The notes beneath the pieces were generated by a model. It had not been told where the DNA came from, ran no database searches, and saw only the letters and a list, made by a program, of their open reading frames with translations. This document shows, in pieces, positions 8,131 to 15,759 of a DNA stretch of 64,000 bases. How positions within the stretch are numbered: the first letter of the stretch is position 1; every line of letters begins with the position of its first letter. The stretch spans positions 124,001-188,000 of the forward strand of contig NZ_FOAZ01000003.1 of the NCBI RefSeq assembly GCF_900109465.1. Reading direction: 5' to 3'. Made by a program: the position numbers and the translations under genes. This DNA comes from Streptacidiphilus jiangxiensis. GTDB taxonomy: Bacteria > Actinomycetota > Actinomycetes > Streptomycetales > Streptomycetaceae.

Positions 8131-9185
8131 TATGAGTACAGACCCTCTTCGTCATTGATGAAACCGTCTTGTGGACGCGAACCCTGCTGGGGCCTCCCAT
8201 CGTTGCGGTCGGCAGGCGTGGCACCGCCGGAACCCAGCTCGTGCGGCTCTTCAGCCGCAGACACTCCACCTCGTCCCAACACTTGGTGGAGCACGTCCTC
8301 GTAGTTGACGTAGGTGCCCGATGCGGCCAACTGGTCCAGCACCGCATGGACGAGCCGGGTCTCGGTCTCAAGCCTTCGAAGTGCCATCTCGTGGGCCCGC
8401 TCGAGCGCCAGAGCCTCCTGCTGCGCGCGAGCCACCTCGGCGTCGAGCTCCGCCTGACGGCGTCGATCGGCGAGCTCCGCCGGAGAGAGGCTGCCGTGGA
8501 CCAGCGCTTGGGCATCCGTCCATGCAGATCCCCGGCCGATCAGCGCAGCCGACTCCTCAACAAGACCGGCCTCGTAAGTGCCACGCCTCTTGGCCAACTC
8601 CTGCCGGCGAGCCTCCTCCATCAGCTTGCGCTCGTGCTCGCCCACATCGTGCGGTGTCAGCACTTCGATTGTCATGAACTCGATTGACAAGCCGTCGATG
8701 TCGGGCGGCGCGACCGCCATGGAAGCGTCCAATCGAGCTTTGACCTCGGCACGGACAGCATTGACGTCGGTCATTGCGTGGGCCGCTGCGATGCTGATCA
8801 ACTTGTAGTCCTGGCCCAGATAGGCAGAAAGCAGCGCCGAGACGTCGTTGATTCCCTCCCTGGCCACTGTTACCGCGTTGCTCACCTGGCAGCGGAAGGA
8901 GGCGCGCAGCGTGAAGGATGCCCCTTCACTGATCGAGGGCACGACCCGATCCACGGTCACCATGCGCCAGCGAGTATCCACCAAGCTGACCGACGAAGCA
9001 TCCAGGACGTCAGGATGCGTCGGGTCGAAGACGAGGTCACGCGGGTACTCGCGATAGTCACCGCCGACCCGGAACACGAAGACGGCGCCTGGCGGGAGCG
9101 CCGGAGTGTCCTCCCTCCGCGTTCGGCGAGGCCAACGGCTCTCGGGTCTGGCCAGGGTCTTCTCTAGGAGGATGGGGTAGTTCAC
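8130..9185 (-). CDS. SPFH/band-7-like scaffold protein
   Basis: 351 residues with no signal or membrane helix. The N-terminal half has the beta-rich pattern of SPFH (stomatin/prohibitin/flotillin) domains, including FTLRASFRCQVSNAVTVAREG and a helix with AVRAEVKARLDASM. The second half (about 185-300) is a charged helical stretch rich in Ala, Glu and Arg, typical of SPFH oligomerisation coils. GTG 9185 was chosen because AAGGAGAG lies upstream; the frame is open further but that part is not protein-like. SPFH proteins organise membrane microdomains. With DUF4407 coupled directly behind it, I infer a membrane-associated complex. Confidence 0.65.
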   Translation of the reverse strand: MNYPILLEKTLARPESRWPRRTRREDTPALPPGAVFVFRVGGDYREYPRDLVFDPTHPDVLDASSVSLVDTRWRMVTVDRVVPSISEGASFTLRASFRCQVSNAVTVAREGINDVSALLSAYLGQDYKLISIAAAHAMTDVNAVRAEVKARLDASMAVAPPDIDGLSIEFMTIEVLTPHDVGEHERKLMEEARRQELAKRRGTYEAGLVEESAALIGRGSAWTDAQALVHGSLSPAELADRRRQAELDAEVARAQQEALALERAHEMALRRLETETRLVHAVLDQLAASGTYVNYEDVLHQVLGRGGVSAAEEPHELGSGGATPADRNDGRPQQGSRPQDGFINDEEGLYS

Positions 9186-9262
9186 GAACACTCTCTCCTT
9201 GTCGATGATCCGAAGCTCTCTGCGATTGCACGCACGCCACGCGGGGCGTTCGGAGTGGTCAG

Positions 9263-11539
9263 TCAGGAACGGTCTCGGAGCAGGCCGAGCATGAAACGGG
9301 CCAACCGCTGGGTTTCGTCCTCCGCATAATCCGGATGGCTGAGCAAATGGAGCAGGTCGCGACGCAGGGCCTTCCACTGACGCTCAGTCATGGCTTCCTG
9401 CATGGAGCCGCCGAGGGAGCGAACTGTATGGGACAGATCCGGCTCATCCCGCAGAGCCGATAGCGTTGTGCACAGGGCATCAAGTGCGGCGCGGCGCCTA
9501 TTACTCAGCAGCAAGCGCGCCCAAAGCCTGCCCAAGGGCCCTGCCACCGGCGAACTGTTACGCAGCAAACCCGCAGCAAGGGGGCTCGAACCGTCCAAGC
9601 TGGGCCCGCTCAGCATCAGCATTGCCGCGGTGGCAGCTCGTGATTGCTCTCTGGGCTCGCGGGCCGTTTCCATCCTGGTTCGCACATAGCGAAGGGTCAG
9701 TGAAGCACTTCGCTCGTCGTCTTCAGCGGCAGCGAGGAGCAGATACAGGGAACTCCGTGCGGCCCATGCGACCCGTTCACCGCGCGCGCTGAGGTACCAA
9801 AGCCAGTTCAGTGACTCGAACTGATAAGGCCGACCCAGGCCAACCAGAGCCATGGCGGCCGTGACTGCGCGCACTGGCCCCCTCTTGTCGGCCCACTGCA
9901 AGGCCAGGTTGAGCGCGTGGGACGCCAACTGTGGGTCAGCCGACATAAATTGGACCGTCAACGCTGCAGTGACGCGTTGGCTGACGTAGCCCGCCGACCA
10001 CACATCCAGATGGTTCTCCTCCACCTCGGCGAGTGCGTAGCGAGCTAAGAGGGCCAACCCGGCCGCTATCTCCGTCCGAAGCTGAAGGTCCCCGTTCTGG
10101 GAAAGATGCGTGAGCCACTGCCGCAACGGCTGCCACAGCTGCAGCCCGTAGAGCTCATTGAGCTGCTCCAGAACGAGTTCCCTGATGCGAGGCGATACGA
10201 AGAAGACACAACGCTCGACTCTGATCTGATCGTCACTTGTGGAGTAGTCACGTCGTGCTTCTATGAGCCCAGTTGTTGTCACGCTCCATCGACTCCGGCT
10301 CTGCTCGATCCTGAGTTCGGGCAGCGCGGGTACCGCGGCCTCCACGGTCGCGCCAACCATGGTGTGTTCCCAGTTTCGAACAGCAAGGGTCAAGCCGAAC
10401 AGGACCTTCTCGAACGTACGCTCCGGAAGGCCTTCGGCGAAGGCCAGTGCTGCGACGGTCAGCGTGTCCTCCGCAGAACGCGTCGGGTCTCGGAACCATG
10501 CATGGACGCGCGCCCGTTCCCCACTGCGCAGGGACTCAAGCGAATGCTCGAGGCCGCGCTCCGCAAGCGTACGTGCGACAGCAACCACATCGTCGGGTCG
10601 CCGCAGCGTAGAGACCAGTGCGCGCAACTCATCCAGGCGCTCTGGATCGTAGGTCGTATCCGGCGACTCCTTGAGACAGTGATTGAAGAGCTCGCTCGGA
10701 TCAGGTGCCGACCACCTTACGCAGAAACTCTTCAGCGACTGAAGTCGAATCGCCTGCTCCGAGGAGGTGACGACAAGGAACGATCCGCTCTTGCGCAGCT
10801 GACTGCTCAGCCGTCGCATTTCGAACTCCTGCACGCCGGCGGACTGCACGTCGCCGACGTAGTCCAGGATTACGTAGCCGTGCCCGGGCTTGACGGCGCT
10901 GGAATCCGCAAGCTCCGCGAGAGATGTGGCGGGCGAGAGGCTCCGAATCTGCGCATGTCCACCGAGCACCTCCCGCAGCAGCGCGAACGCCGCAGCTCGG
11001 CGTCCGGTGCCATCCTGGCCCACCAGAGACACAACGTTTCGGGAAGTCAGGCGTTCCTGGGCGCTCGAGAAGTGCGGCTGCGGCGGCATGTAGAACTCAA
11101 GTGCCTTGTCGACCTCAGCAAGGTCGACCAGGCCGGGTGTCAGCCCGAGTCGGCTTGCCGTTCCGACGCCAAATACCGAACCCCCGGCATCCACCCGATC
11201 ATGAAAGTGATTGTTCACTACCTGGTGAATGACTTTGCGAAACTCGCCGTACCCATGTTCGTCCTGGTCCTGATCCGAACCCGACTCTCCGACAGGTATG
11301 GGAGCGAGTGCTGGGGCATCCTCGCTGGCTTCGTGCCCCGCAGCTTCCGGCGATTCTTCCGGGACTGTCGCCCTGGGGGACTGCTCACCGGCGACAGCCC
11401 CGTCGGCATTCGCTGTGGCACTGCCTGTGACGACTCGCCGGGCATCTTCCGGGTCGGACAGACGAGGCCCCGACGACTCAGCCGGTCCTTCGTGCTCAGG
11501 CAAGGGGACTCCCGAATCCGAAAACGCTGCCCCGGACAT
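9263..11539 (-). CDS. STAND-like P-loop NTPase with helical-repeat C-terminus and shared VFGxG motif
   Basis: 758 residues. The first ~100 are disordered and acidic. Residues 107-126 carry VVNNHFH followed by GGSVFGVG, a motif shared with the C-terminus of the cyclase-like protein upstream. A nucleotide-binding core follows, with a degenerate Walker A (GQDGTGRR, 174-181, Arg where Lys is usual), a Walker B-like YVILD (222-226) and a sensor-like FLVVTSS (254-260). The remaining ~450 residues look all-helical, as in superhelical sensor regions of STAND proteins. The assigned ATG overlaps the cyclase gene by 44 bases; a later start is possible. I do not recognise a named family. Signal-sensing switch function is inferred from architecture. 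Confidence 0.6.
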   Translation of the reverse strand: MSGAAFSDSGVPLPEHEGPAESSGPRLSDPEDARRVVTGSATANADGAVAGEQSPRATVPEESPEAAGHEASEDAPALAPIPVGESGSDQDQDEHGYGEFRKVIHQVVNNHFHDRVDAGGSVFGVGTASRLGLTPGLVDLAEVDKALEFYMPPQPHFSSAQERLTSRNVVSLVGQDGTGRRAAAFALLREVLGGHAQIRSLSPATSLAELADSSAVKPGHGYVILDYVGDVQSAGVQEFEMRRLSSQLRKSGSFLVVTSSEQAIRLQSLKSFCVRWSAPDPSELFNHCLKESPDTTYDPERLDELRALVSTLRRPDDVVAVARTLAERGLEHSLESLRSGERARVHAWFRDPTRSAEDTLTVAALAFAEGLPERTFEKVLFGLTLAVRNWEHTMVGATVEAAVPALPELRIEQSRSRWSVTTTGLIEARRDYSTSDDQIRVERCVFFVSPRIRELVLEQLNELYGLQLWQPLRQWLTHLSQNGDLQLRTEIAAGLALLARYALAEVEENHLDVWSAGYVSQRVTAALTVQFMSADPQLASHALNLALQWADKRGPVRAVTAAMALVGLGRPYQFESLNWLWYLSARGERVAWAARSSLYLLLAAAEDDERSASLTLRYVRTRMETAREPREQSRAATAAMLMLSGPSLDGSSPLAAGLLRNSSPVAGPLGRLWARLLLSNRRRAALDALCTTLSALRDEPDLSHTVRSLGGSMQEAMTERQWKALRRDLLHLLSHPDYAEDETQRLARFMLGLLRDRS

Positions 11540-12218
11540 CGCCGTGAATGTGGTTCACCACGGTCGGACTCGCCGCGTGGGCCTCGGCCCGGCCCGACTC
11601 AGATCGAAGAGCAGCTGTATCTCGGCCTGACGCCGGCACCGTACGCGGCGTCCAGAGCCACGCTGGCGCGGTGAACTCCTTCTTCCGGACCGACACCCGA
11701 CGAAACATGGTCGGCTCGTACGTGGTGTGCCCGGCACCGACTGTGGCCTGAAAGAGATCGTCAGAGAGAAGCAGAGCGAGATCGATGTCGGGGAGCGTCC
11801 TGAGTGCCTCGTACAGCGGATCGGCTGCCAGCAGACGGCATACGGCAACAACGGCGCCACCGGCGAAGCCGTTGTCAGCCAACTCCACGGGCCCGTGGTG
11901 AAGAGCGACGCGAAGTCGCATGCGATGGATGTCCCGGCGTTCTTCGTTGTAGATCCGTAGTTCCGACACCATGTGCCGGACCAGATCATCGACGTAACGC
12001 GGCTCGTTCTCGTCCTGCGGGATGAGAGCCACCTCGCCATCACCCTGCTGCTGCACCTTCCAACGTGAGCGATCGAGACCAGCCCCGCTTGCCGCCCTGG
12101 TGAGAAGTCGACGCAGGTCGTGTTGGATCTCAGACTGCCGTCGATCGTTGTTCGGGCCGTATCCTTCAGCGTCTAGGGCGATGCACGTACATGGGCGGAA
12201 CCCGGACCAGTCGGTCAC
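11496..12218 (-). CDS. class III nucleotidyl cyclase-like protein with C-terminal signalling motif
   Basis: 240 residues. Strand 1 has ALDAEGYG with Asp16 and the central hairpin has QQGDGEVAL with Asp60. These are the positions of the two metal-binding aspartates of class III adenylate/guanylate/pyrimidine cyclases. RLRVALHHGPVE (101-112) matches the strand before the dimer interface. GGAVVAVCRLLAADP keeps the Arg of the VNxAxRL element but not the Asn, so activity is uncertain. The last 21 residues end in HGDVRGSVFGFG. GTG 12218 was chosen for AGGAG seven bases upstream; ATG 12231-12233 is the alternative. It lies 79 bases behind the Crp-like gene and overlaps the NTPase gene. Confidence 0.7.
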   Translation of the reverse strand: MTDWSGFRPCTCIALDAEGYGPNNDRRQSEIQHDLRRLLTRAASGAGLDRSRWKVQQQGDGEVALIPQDENEPRYVDDLVRHMVSELRIYNEERRDIHRMRLRVALHHGPVELADNGFAGGAVVAVCRLLAADPLYEALRTLPDIDLALLLSDDLFQATVGAGHTTYEPTMFRRVSVRKKEFTAPAWLWTPRTVPASGRDTAALRSESGRAEAHAASPTVVNHIHGDVRGSVFGFGSPLA

Positions 12219-12297
12219 AGCCTCTCCTGTCATCAAACGGTGGCCACGGCGGGTGGGACGGCCAGGCTAGGCTTGGCACGCGGCTGTCGACCCCGTA

Positions 12298-12999
12298 TCA
12301 GTAGGGGTTTTGGGGGTCTACATGGGCGAACTGCATAAGGCGTGGCACGTCGTTCACCGTCACACTGCGGTAGTTCCGCTCCACTAAGCCGATCCGGGTC
12401 AATCCGGCCAGGGCCTTCTCGGCCGTCGCGAGCTTCAGGCCCGCCAGCGACGCCAGCTCCGACTGGGTCAGTGTCAAAGCAAGCACGCTCCGAGGGCGGC
12501 CTGGTTCCGTCAACCCGTACGAGTGCGAGAGTTCGACCAGCACACGAGCAAGTCGTGTCTCCGCGTCGTACGCCTGAAACTCGACGCGTCGCTGGTTCGC
12601 CCAACGCAGTCGAGCGCTCAGCATTCGGATGACGCCTCGCAGGGCATCCGGACGCGCGGCAAGAAATTGCTCCAACGCCTCCCGCTGGACAACCCTCGCC
12701 CGGACCTCGCCACAAGCGATCACAGAACCCGAGCGTGGCCGACTCTCGAAGGCGGCCATCTCACCGACAAGATCACCGCCAACGCGGACGGCCGCCAGCA
12801 TCTCGTACCCGGTCTCAGCATTCAGCAGCACCTTTACAAAGCCGCTGACCAGCAAGATGACGTGCGAGCCTTCCTCTCCCTGTCGCAAGATCCAGCGGTG
12901 GGCCGGATAGATCACCGGCGTACCGATCTCCAGAACGGCCTCCGCGGTGTCCGGCCTCAGCTGCCCCAGAAAGGTTGAAGGCGGCCACACGTTGCCCAT
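12298..12999 (-). CDS. Crp/Fnr family cyclic-nucleotide-binding transcription regulator
   Basis: 233 residues. The N-terminal beta-roll runs to about 125. Its phosphate-binding cassette GEMAAFESRPRSGS retains the Gly-Glu and Arg-Ser that contact cyclic nucleotide phosphate and ribose. A dimer helix follows, then a winged helix-turn-helix (about 170-215, LTQSELASLAGLKLATAEKAL). ATG 12999 was chosen for GGGAGG upstream. No Fe-S cysteines are seen, so it is closer to Crp than Fnr. As first gene of the operon it is a likely autoregulator. Its probable ligand is the product of the cyclase-like protein encoded next; that link is inferred. Confidence 0.85.
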   Translation of the reverse strand: MGNVWPPSTFLGQLRPDTAEAVLEIGTPVIYPAHRWILRQGEEGSHVILLVSGFVKVLLNAETGYEMLAAVRVGGDLVGEMAAFESRPRSGSVIACGEVRARVVQREALEQFLAARPDALRGVIRMLSARLRWANQRRVEFQAYDAETRLARVLVELSHSYGLTEPGRPRSVLALTLTQSELASLAGLKLATAEKALAGLTRIGLVERNYRSVTVNDVPRLMQFAHVDPQNPY

Positions 13000-13546
13000 G
13001 GAACCTCCCACGCGTCCGGGCGACGGCACCCTGATCGACTCTTTGTCCATCGGCCTCCCCCGGAGCGCTGAGAGCGGGAAGGCCCATCATGCCTCCGCTC
13101 CGTCTCCCTGAAACCTCACTTTCGCACTTTGGCTTGATATGATTGCCTATCAATTAGCCTTGATTGCTGAATGTTTGACACTTCGCCAGCCCAGAGGGCT
13201 CTTGGGGTGGGTCCCTATCGCAAGGCGGTCACCACTTCCGGCCATGCCCGCTCCCACTGACGTGCAGCGCCATCGGCCGGCCCTGCGCGGCTTCGATGTC
13301 TGCCGGGATCGTCGTCGGGTCTTCGACTTATGAAGACAAGCGTGCCTATCGTTCTGCGGCGAGTCACCACAGGGCCGCATCATTGATCGCAGACAGAGGT
13401 CCACTCACCCCGGAGGGACCTCAGCCCTCCGTCGCGAAGACGCGTCTGCCCTGCCTCCGTGCGTCCCACCTTGCAAGACCAGGAGTCTCGGCGCCGTGCG
13501 ACTCGTTAACGTTACGTCCGTGGCAAACGCAGCTTTGGAGGTCGCC
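13000..13546. other. intergenic region between the island and pheA
   Basis: Divergent promoter region of about 550 bases without a convincing gene. It contains the operator-like repeats at 13134-13164. It also holds a GTCTTC/GAAGAC inverted repeat (13319-13337) and a 7-bp hairpin CGGAGGG/CCCTCCG (13411-13431) that would lie in a pheA leader. No integrase, tRNA or flanking direct repeat marking an attachment site is visible. Confidence 0.5.
13134..13164. promoter_or_regulatory. overlapping inverted repeats upstream of the six-gene operon
   Basis: TTGATA (13134-13139), eight bases, then TATCAA (13148-13153) form a perfect inverted repeat. The second half also pairs with TTGAT at 13160-13164 as ATCAA-N6-TTGAT, the 5-N6-5 geometry of Crp-type sites. 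The stretch is strikingly AT-rich and lies 135 bases ahead of the regulator's start. It is the natural candidate for the operon's operator. No convincing -35/-10 pair could be fixed. Confidence 0.5.
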
Positions 13547-14479
13547 GTGTCCGCGAACCGATTCACCTACCTCGGTCCGGAGGGCACCTTCACCGAGGCC
13601 GCGCTGCGCACGCTCCCTGAGGCGGCCACGCGGGAGCTCGTGCCCGCCGTGTCCGTGCCCGCCGCGCTGGACGCGGTGCGCAACGGGGAGGCAGCCGCCG
13701 CGCTCGTACCGATCGAGAACTCCGTCGAGGGCGGGATCCGGCAGACCATGGACGAGCTCGCCCAGGGCGAGCCGCTGATGATCTACCGCGAGGTCCTGCT
13801 GCCGATCGCCTTCGCGCTGCTCGTGCGGCCCGGCACCAAGCTGGAGGACGTGAAGACCGTCACCGGCCACCCCGCGGCGCAGCCTCAGGTGCGGCACTGG
13901 ATGGCGGAGAACCTGCCGGACGCGCAGTGGGAGTCGGCCGCGTCCAACGCCGACGGTGCGCGGTTGGTGCAGGAGGGCCGGTACGACGGGGCCTTCGCGG
14001 GCGCCTTCGCCGCGCCGCTGTACCACCTGGAGCCGCTGGCGTCGGAGATCCACGACGCCGCGAACGCGACGACGCGCTTCGTGCTCGTCGGGCGGCCGGG
14101 GCGGCCGCCGGCTCCGACGGGGGCCGACAAGACCTCGGCGGTGTTCTGGCTGGCGGACGACCACCCGGGCGCGCTGCTGGAGCTGCTGCAGGAGTTCGCC
14201 GTGCGCGGGGTGAACCTGATGCGGATCGAGTCCCGCCCGACCGGCGAGGGGCTCGGCAAGTACTGCTTCGCCGCGGACGCGGAGGGCCACATCACGGACC
14301 ACCGGGTGGGCGAGGCGCTGATGGGCCTGCACCGGATCTGTCCCCAGGTGCGGCTGCTGGGCTCGTACCCGCGGGCGGACGCGGTGCCGGCGACGGTGCG
14401 TCCGGGCACGTCGGACACGGAGTTCGCCCGCGCCTCGGACTGGCTGTCCCGAGCTCTGGACGGTCGCGGGGAGCTGTAG
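13547..14479 (+). CDS. pheA: prephenate dehydratase
   Basis: 310 residues. Converts prephenate to phenylpyruvate in phenylalanine synthesis. The catalytic domain starts with YLGPEGTFTEAAL and contains VPIENSVEGGIRQTMDEL. The invariant TRF motif appears as NATTRFVLVG at about 180. A C-terminal ACT domain (about 210-285) with the regulatory motif ESRPTGEGLGKYCF binds phenylalanine for feedback control. GTG 13547 was chosen because GGAGG stands six bases upstream; an upstream GTG at 13496 lacks such a site and would add unmatched residues. It is a stand-alone enzyme without chorismate mutase, as usual in actinomycetes. Confidence 0.95.
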   Translation: MSANRFTYLGPEGTFTEAALRTLPEAATRELVPAVSVPAALDAVRNGEAAAALVPIENSVEGGIRQTMDELAQGEPLMIYREVLLPIAFALLVRPGTKLEDVKTVTGHPAAQPQVRHWMAENLPDAQWESAASNADGARLVQEGRYDGAFAGAFAAPLYHLEPLASEIHDAANATTRFVLVGRPGRPPAPTGADKTSAVFWLADDHPGALLELLQEFAVRGVNLMRIESRPTGEGLGKYCFAADAEGHITDHRVGEALMGLHRICPQVRLLGSYPRADAVPATVRPGTSDTEFARASDWLSRALDGRGEL

Positions 14480-14574
14480 TCCACAGCCGGCCGCGAGTTA
14501 TCCACAGGGGACTCGGTTATCCACAGCCTGGGGACACCGCGGGAGATCCGGCGAAACTCGCCTTGCCCAACAAA

Positions 14575-14593
14575 ACTTGCAGATCAGGCAAGT
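14575..14593 (+). terminator. small hairpin after pheA
   Basis: ACTTGC (14575-14580) and GCAAGT (14588-14593) form a 6-bp stem with a seven-base loop about 95 bases after pheA. It is weak and without a T tract; it may contribute to pheA termination. Confidence 0.3.
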
Positions 14594-14647
14594 CGGACAT
14601 AGGGGGATTCCGATGGCCAGTTTCCCCAAAGTCCCCTTCGCAGACCC

Positions 14648-14703
14648 AAAAAATCACGCCTCCGGCCGCAAACACGAGGTTTAGCGAGCTCAGAGGCGTG
14701 ATT
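14648..14703 (-). terminator. long stem-loop with T tract ending the deacetylase transcript
   Basis: On the minus strand, AATCACGCCTC (14703-14693) pairs with GAGGCGTGATT (14662-14652) around a 30-base loop. The second arm runs into a T tract (A6 on the plus strand at 14648-14653). It lies about 97 bases downstream of the minus-strand deacetylase stop and fits an intrinsic terminator, unusual in this GC-rich setting. Confidence 0.6.
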
Positions 14704-14799
14704 ACTCACAATCCACAGGCCATCGAGGCGGCCTGTGGATAAAGTCGGGATATCCACAGTCGCCGTCGGGCTTCGGGTCTTCTCAGGCGTCGGGTCTTC

Positions 14800-15591
14800 T
14801 CAGGCGTCCGGGAAGTTGATGGAGTAGCCCTGCTGGACCAGCCACGGCAGCAGCTGGGCCAGAGCGGCCACGGTCTGGCTCCGGTCCCCGCCGCCGTCGT
14901 GCATGAGAATGATCGAGCCCGGCTTCACTTCCTTCTTGACCGTGGCGACGATCGCGGCGACCCCGGGCCGCTTCCAGTCGTTGGTGTCCACGCTCCAGGC
15001 GAGCGGACGCAATCCGTTCTCCGCGGATATCTGCCGGATCTCCGGAGAGAAATCACCGCCGGGCGCACGGAACCAGCTGACCTGGGTCCCCTCGCCGCCG
15101 GCCTGCTCGATCATCTGCTTCGCGCCGACGATCTCATTCGTCTCATAGGCGAGACCGCGCTTGGACATCGCCTCGTTGTGGTGCACCGAGTGGTCGCACA
15201 GCCGGTCGCCGGCCGCCAGGACCTGCTTGACCGCGCCCGGGTTCGCGGTCGCGTTCGGGCCTATCTCACAGAACGTCGCATGCGCGTTGTACTTCGCCAG
15301 CTCGGCGAGGATCCGCGGCGTCCACGTCCCGCTCGGCCCGTCGTCGAAGGTCAGCGCGACCGTCTTCTCGCCGTTCGGGTGGGCGATGTAGTACTCCAGC
15401 TGCTTGCTGACCGTCTCGGTCCCGTTCGGGACGGTGTCGCCGGAGGTGCGCTTCGGGGCCGGGGAGGCGCTGGTGGCACCGCCCTTGGCCCCGCCGTCCG
15501 CCCCCTGCGCCCCGGTGCCCCCGCCGCACGCGGAGAGCGCCAGCACCGCCGCCAGCATCGCTCCCGCTGCCGCCACCGTGCGCGTCCTCAT
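14800..15591 (-). CDS. polysaccharide deacetylase, lipoprotein (CE4/NodB)
   Basis: 263 residues. The signal ends in lipobox LALSAC (Cys22), then a Gly/Ala/Ser linker. The NodB domain (about 75-260) has motif 1 TFDDGPSGTWTP with the catalytic base and metal Asp. Motif 2 appears as DHSVHHNEA with metal His residues, then RAPGGDFS and a late LMHDGGG. CE4 enzymes remove acetyl groups from peptidoglycan or other N-acetylated glycans on the cell surface. ATG 15591 was preferred over GTG 15603 because GAGAGGTGG then lies at normal spacing. The catalytic module closely resembles that of the fusion enzyme at 32928-35351. Confidence 0.88.
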   Translation of the reverse strand: MRTRTVAAAGAMLAAVLALSACGGGTGAQGADGGAKGGATSASPAPKRTSGDTVPNGTETVSKQLEYYIAHPNGEKTVALTFDDGPSGTWTPRILAELAKYNAHATFCEIGPNATANPGAVKQVLAAGDRLCDHSVHHNEAMSKRGLAYETNEIVGAKQMIEQAGGEGTQVSWFRAPGGDFSPEIRQISAENGLRPLAWSVDTNDWKRPGVAAIVATVKKEVKPGSIILMHDGGGDRSQTVAALAQLLPWLVQQGYSINFPDA

Positions 15592-15759
15592 GTCCTGTCC
15601 CACCTCTCGTTCGCTGTCCGCCCGCCAACTGTCGCAGCAGGAATGGCGTGTTCAGAGCGATCTCACAGGTTCGGGGTGGCCCCGGGACGAAGATGTGACA
15701 AACCAGACCCTGCGACTGTGAGTCCGCTCACCCCACCCCGGGCCCGGTAGGCTCGTACC

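Larger units (their letters stand above)
14477..14758. promoter_or_regulatory. cluster of DnaA boxes downstream of pheA
   Basis: Three perfect TTATCCACA boxes lie at 14498-14506 (+), 14517-14525 (+) and 14734-14742 (-). A one-mismatch box is at 14750-14758, and two-mismatch boxes are at 14477-14485 and 14709-14717. The right group is built into palindromes: ATCCACAGGCC (14711-14721) with GGCCTGTGGAT (14730-14740), and CTGTGGATA (14733-14741) with TATCCACAG (14751-14759). There is no dnaA or dnaN, so this is not oriC. A high-affinity DnaA-titrating cluster about 78 kb from oriC (D78) is known in S. coelicolor, and the gene neighbourhood fits. Confidence 0.8.

Noticed and set aside
6204-12218. 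Classical two-gene Pycsar system
   Set aside because: The cyclase-like and PycTM-like genes are separated by three genes, the cyclase lacks the transition-state Asn, and a Crp-like receptor is included. It is related in parts but not the described system.
13175-13180. TTGACA as a plus-strand promoter for pheA
   Set aside because: No -10-like hexamer at 16-19 bases spacing, and the site is about 370 bases from pheA.
14477-14758. DnaA-box cluster as chromosomal origin
   Set aside because: No dnaA, dnaN or AT-rich unwinding element flanks it, and the box number is far below that of a Streptomyces oriC.
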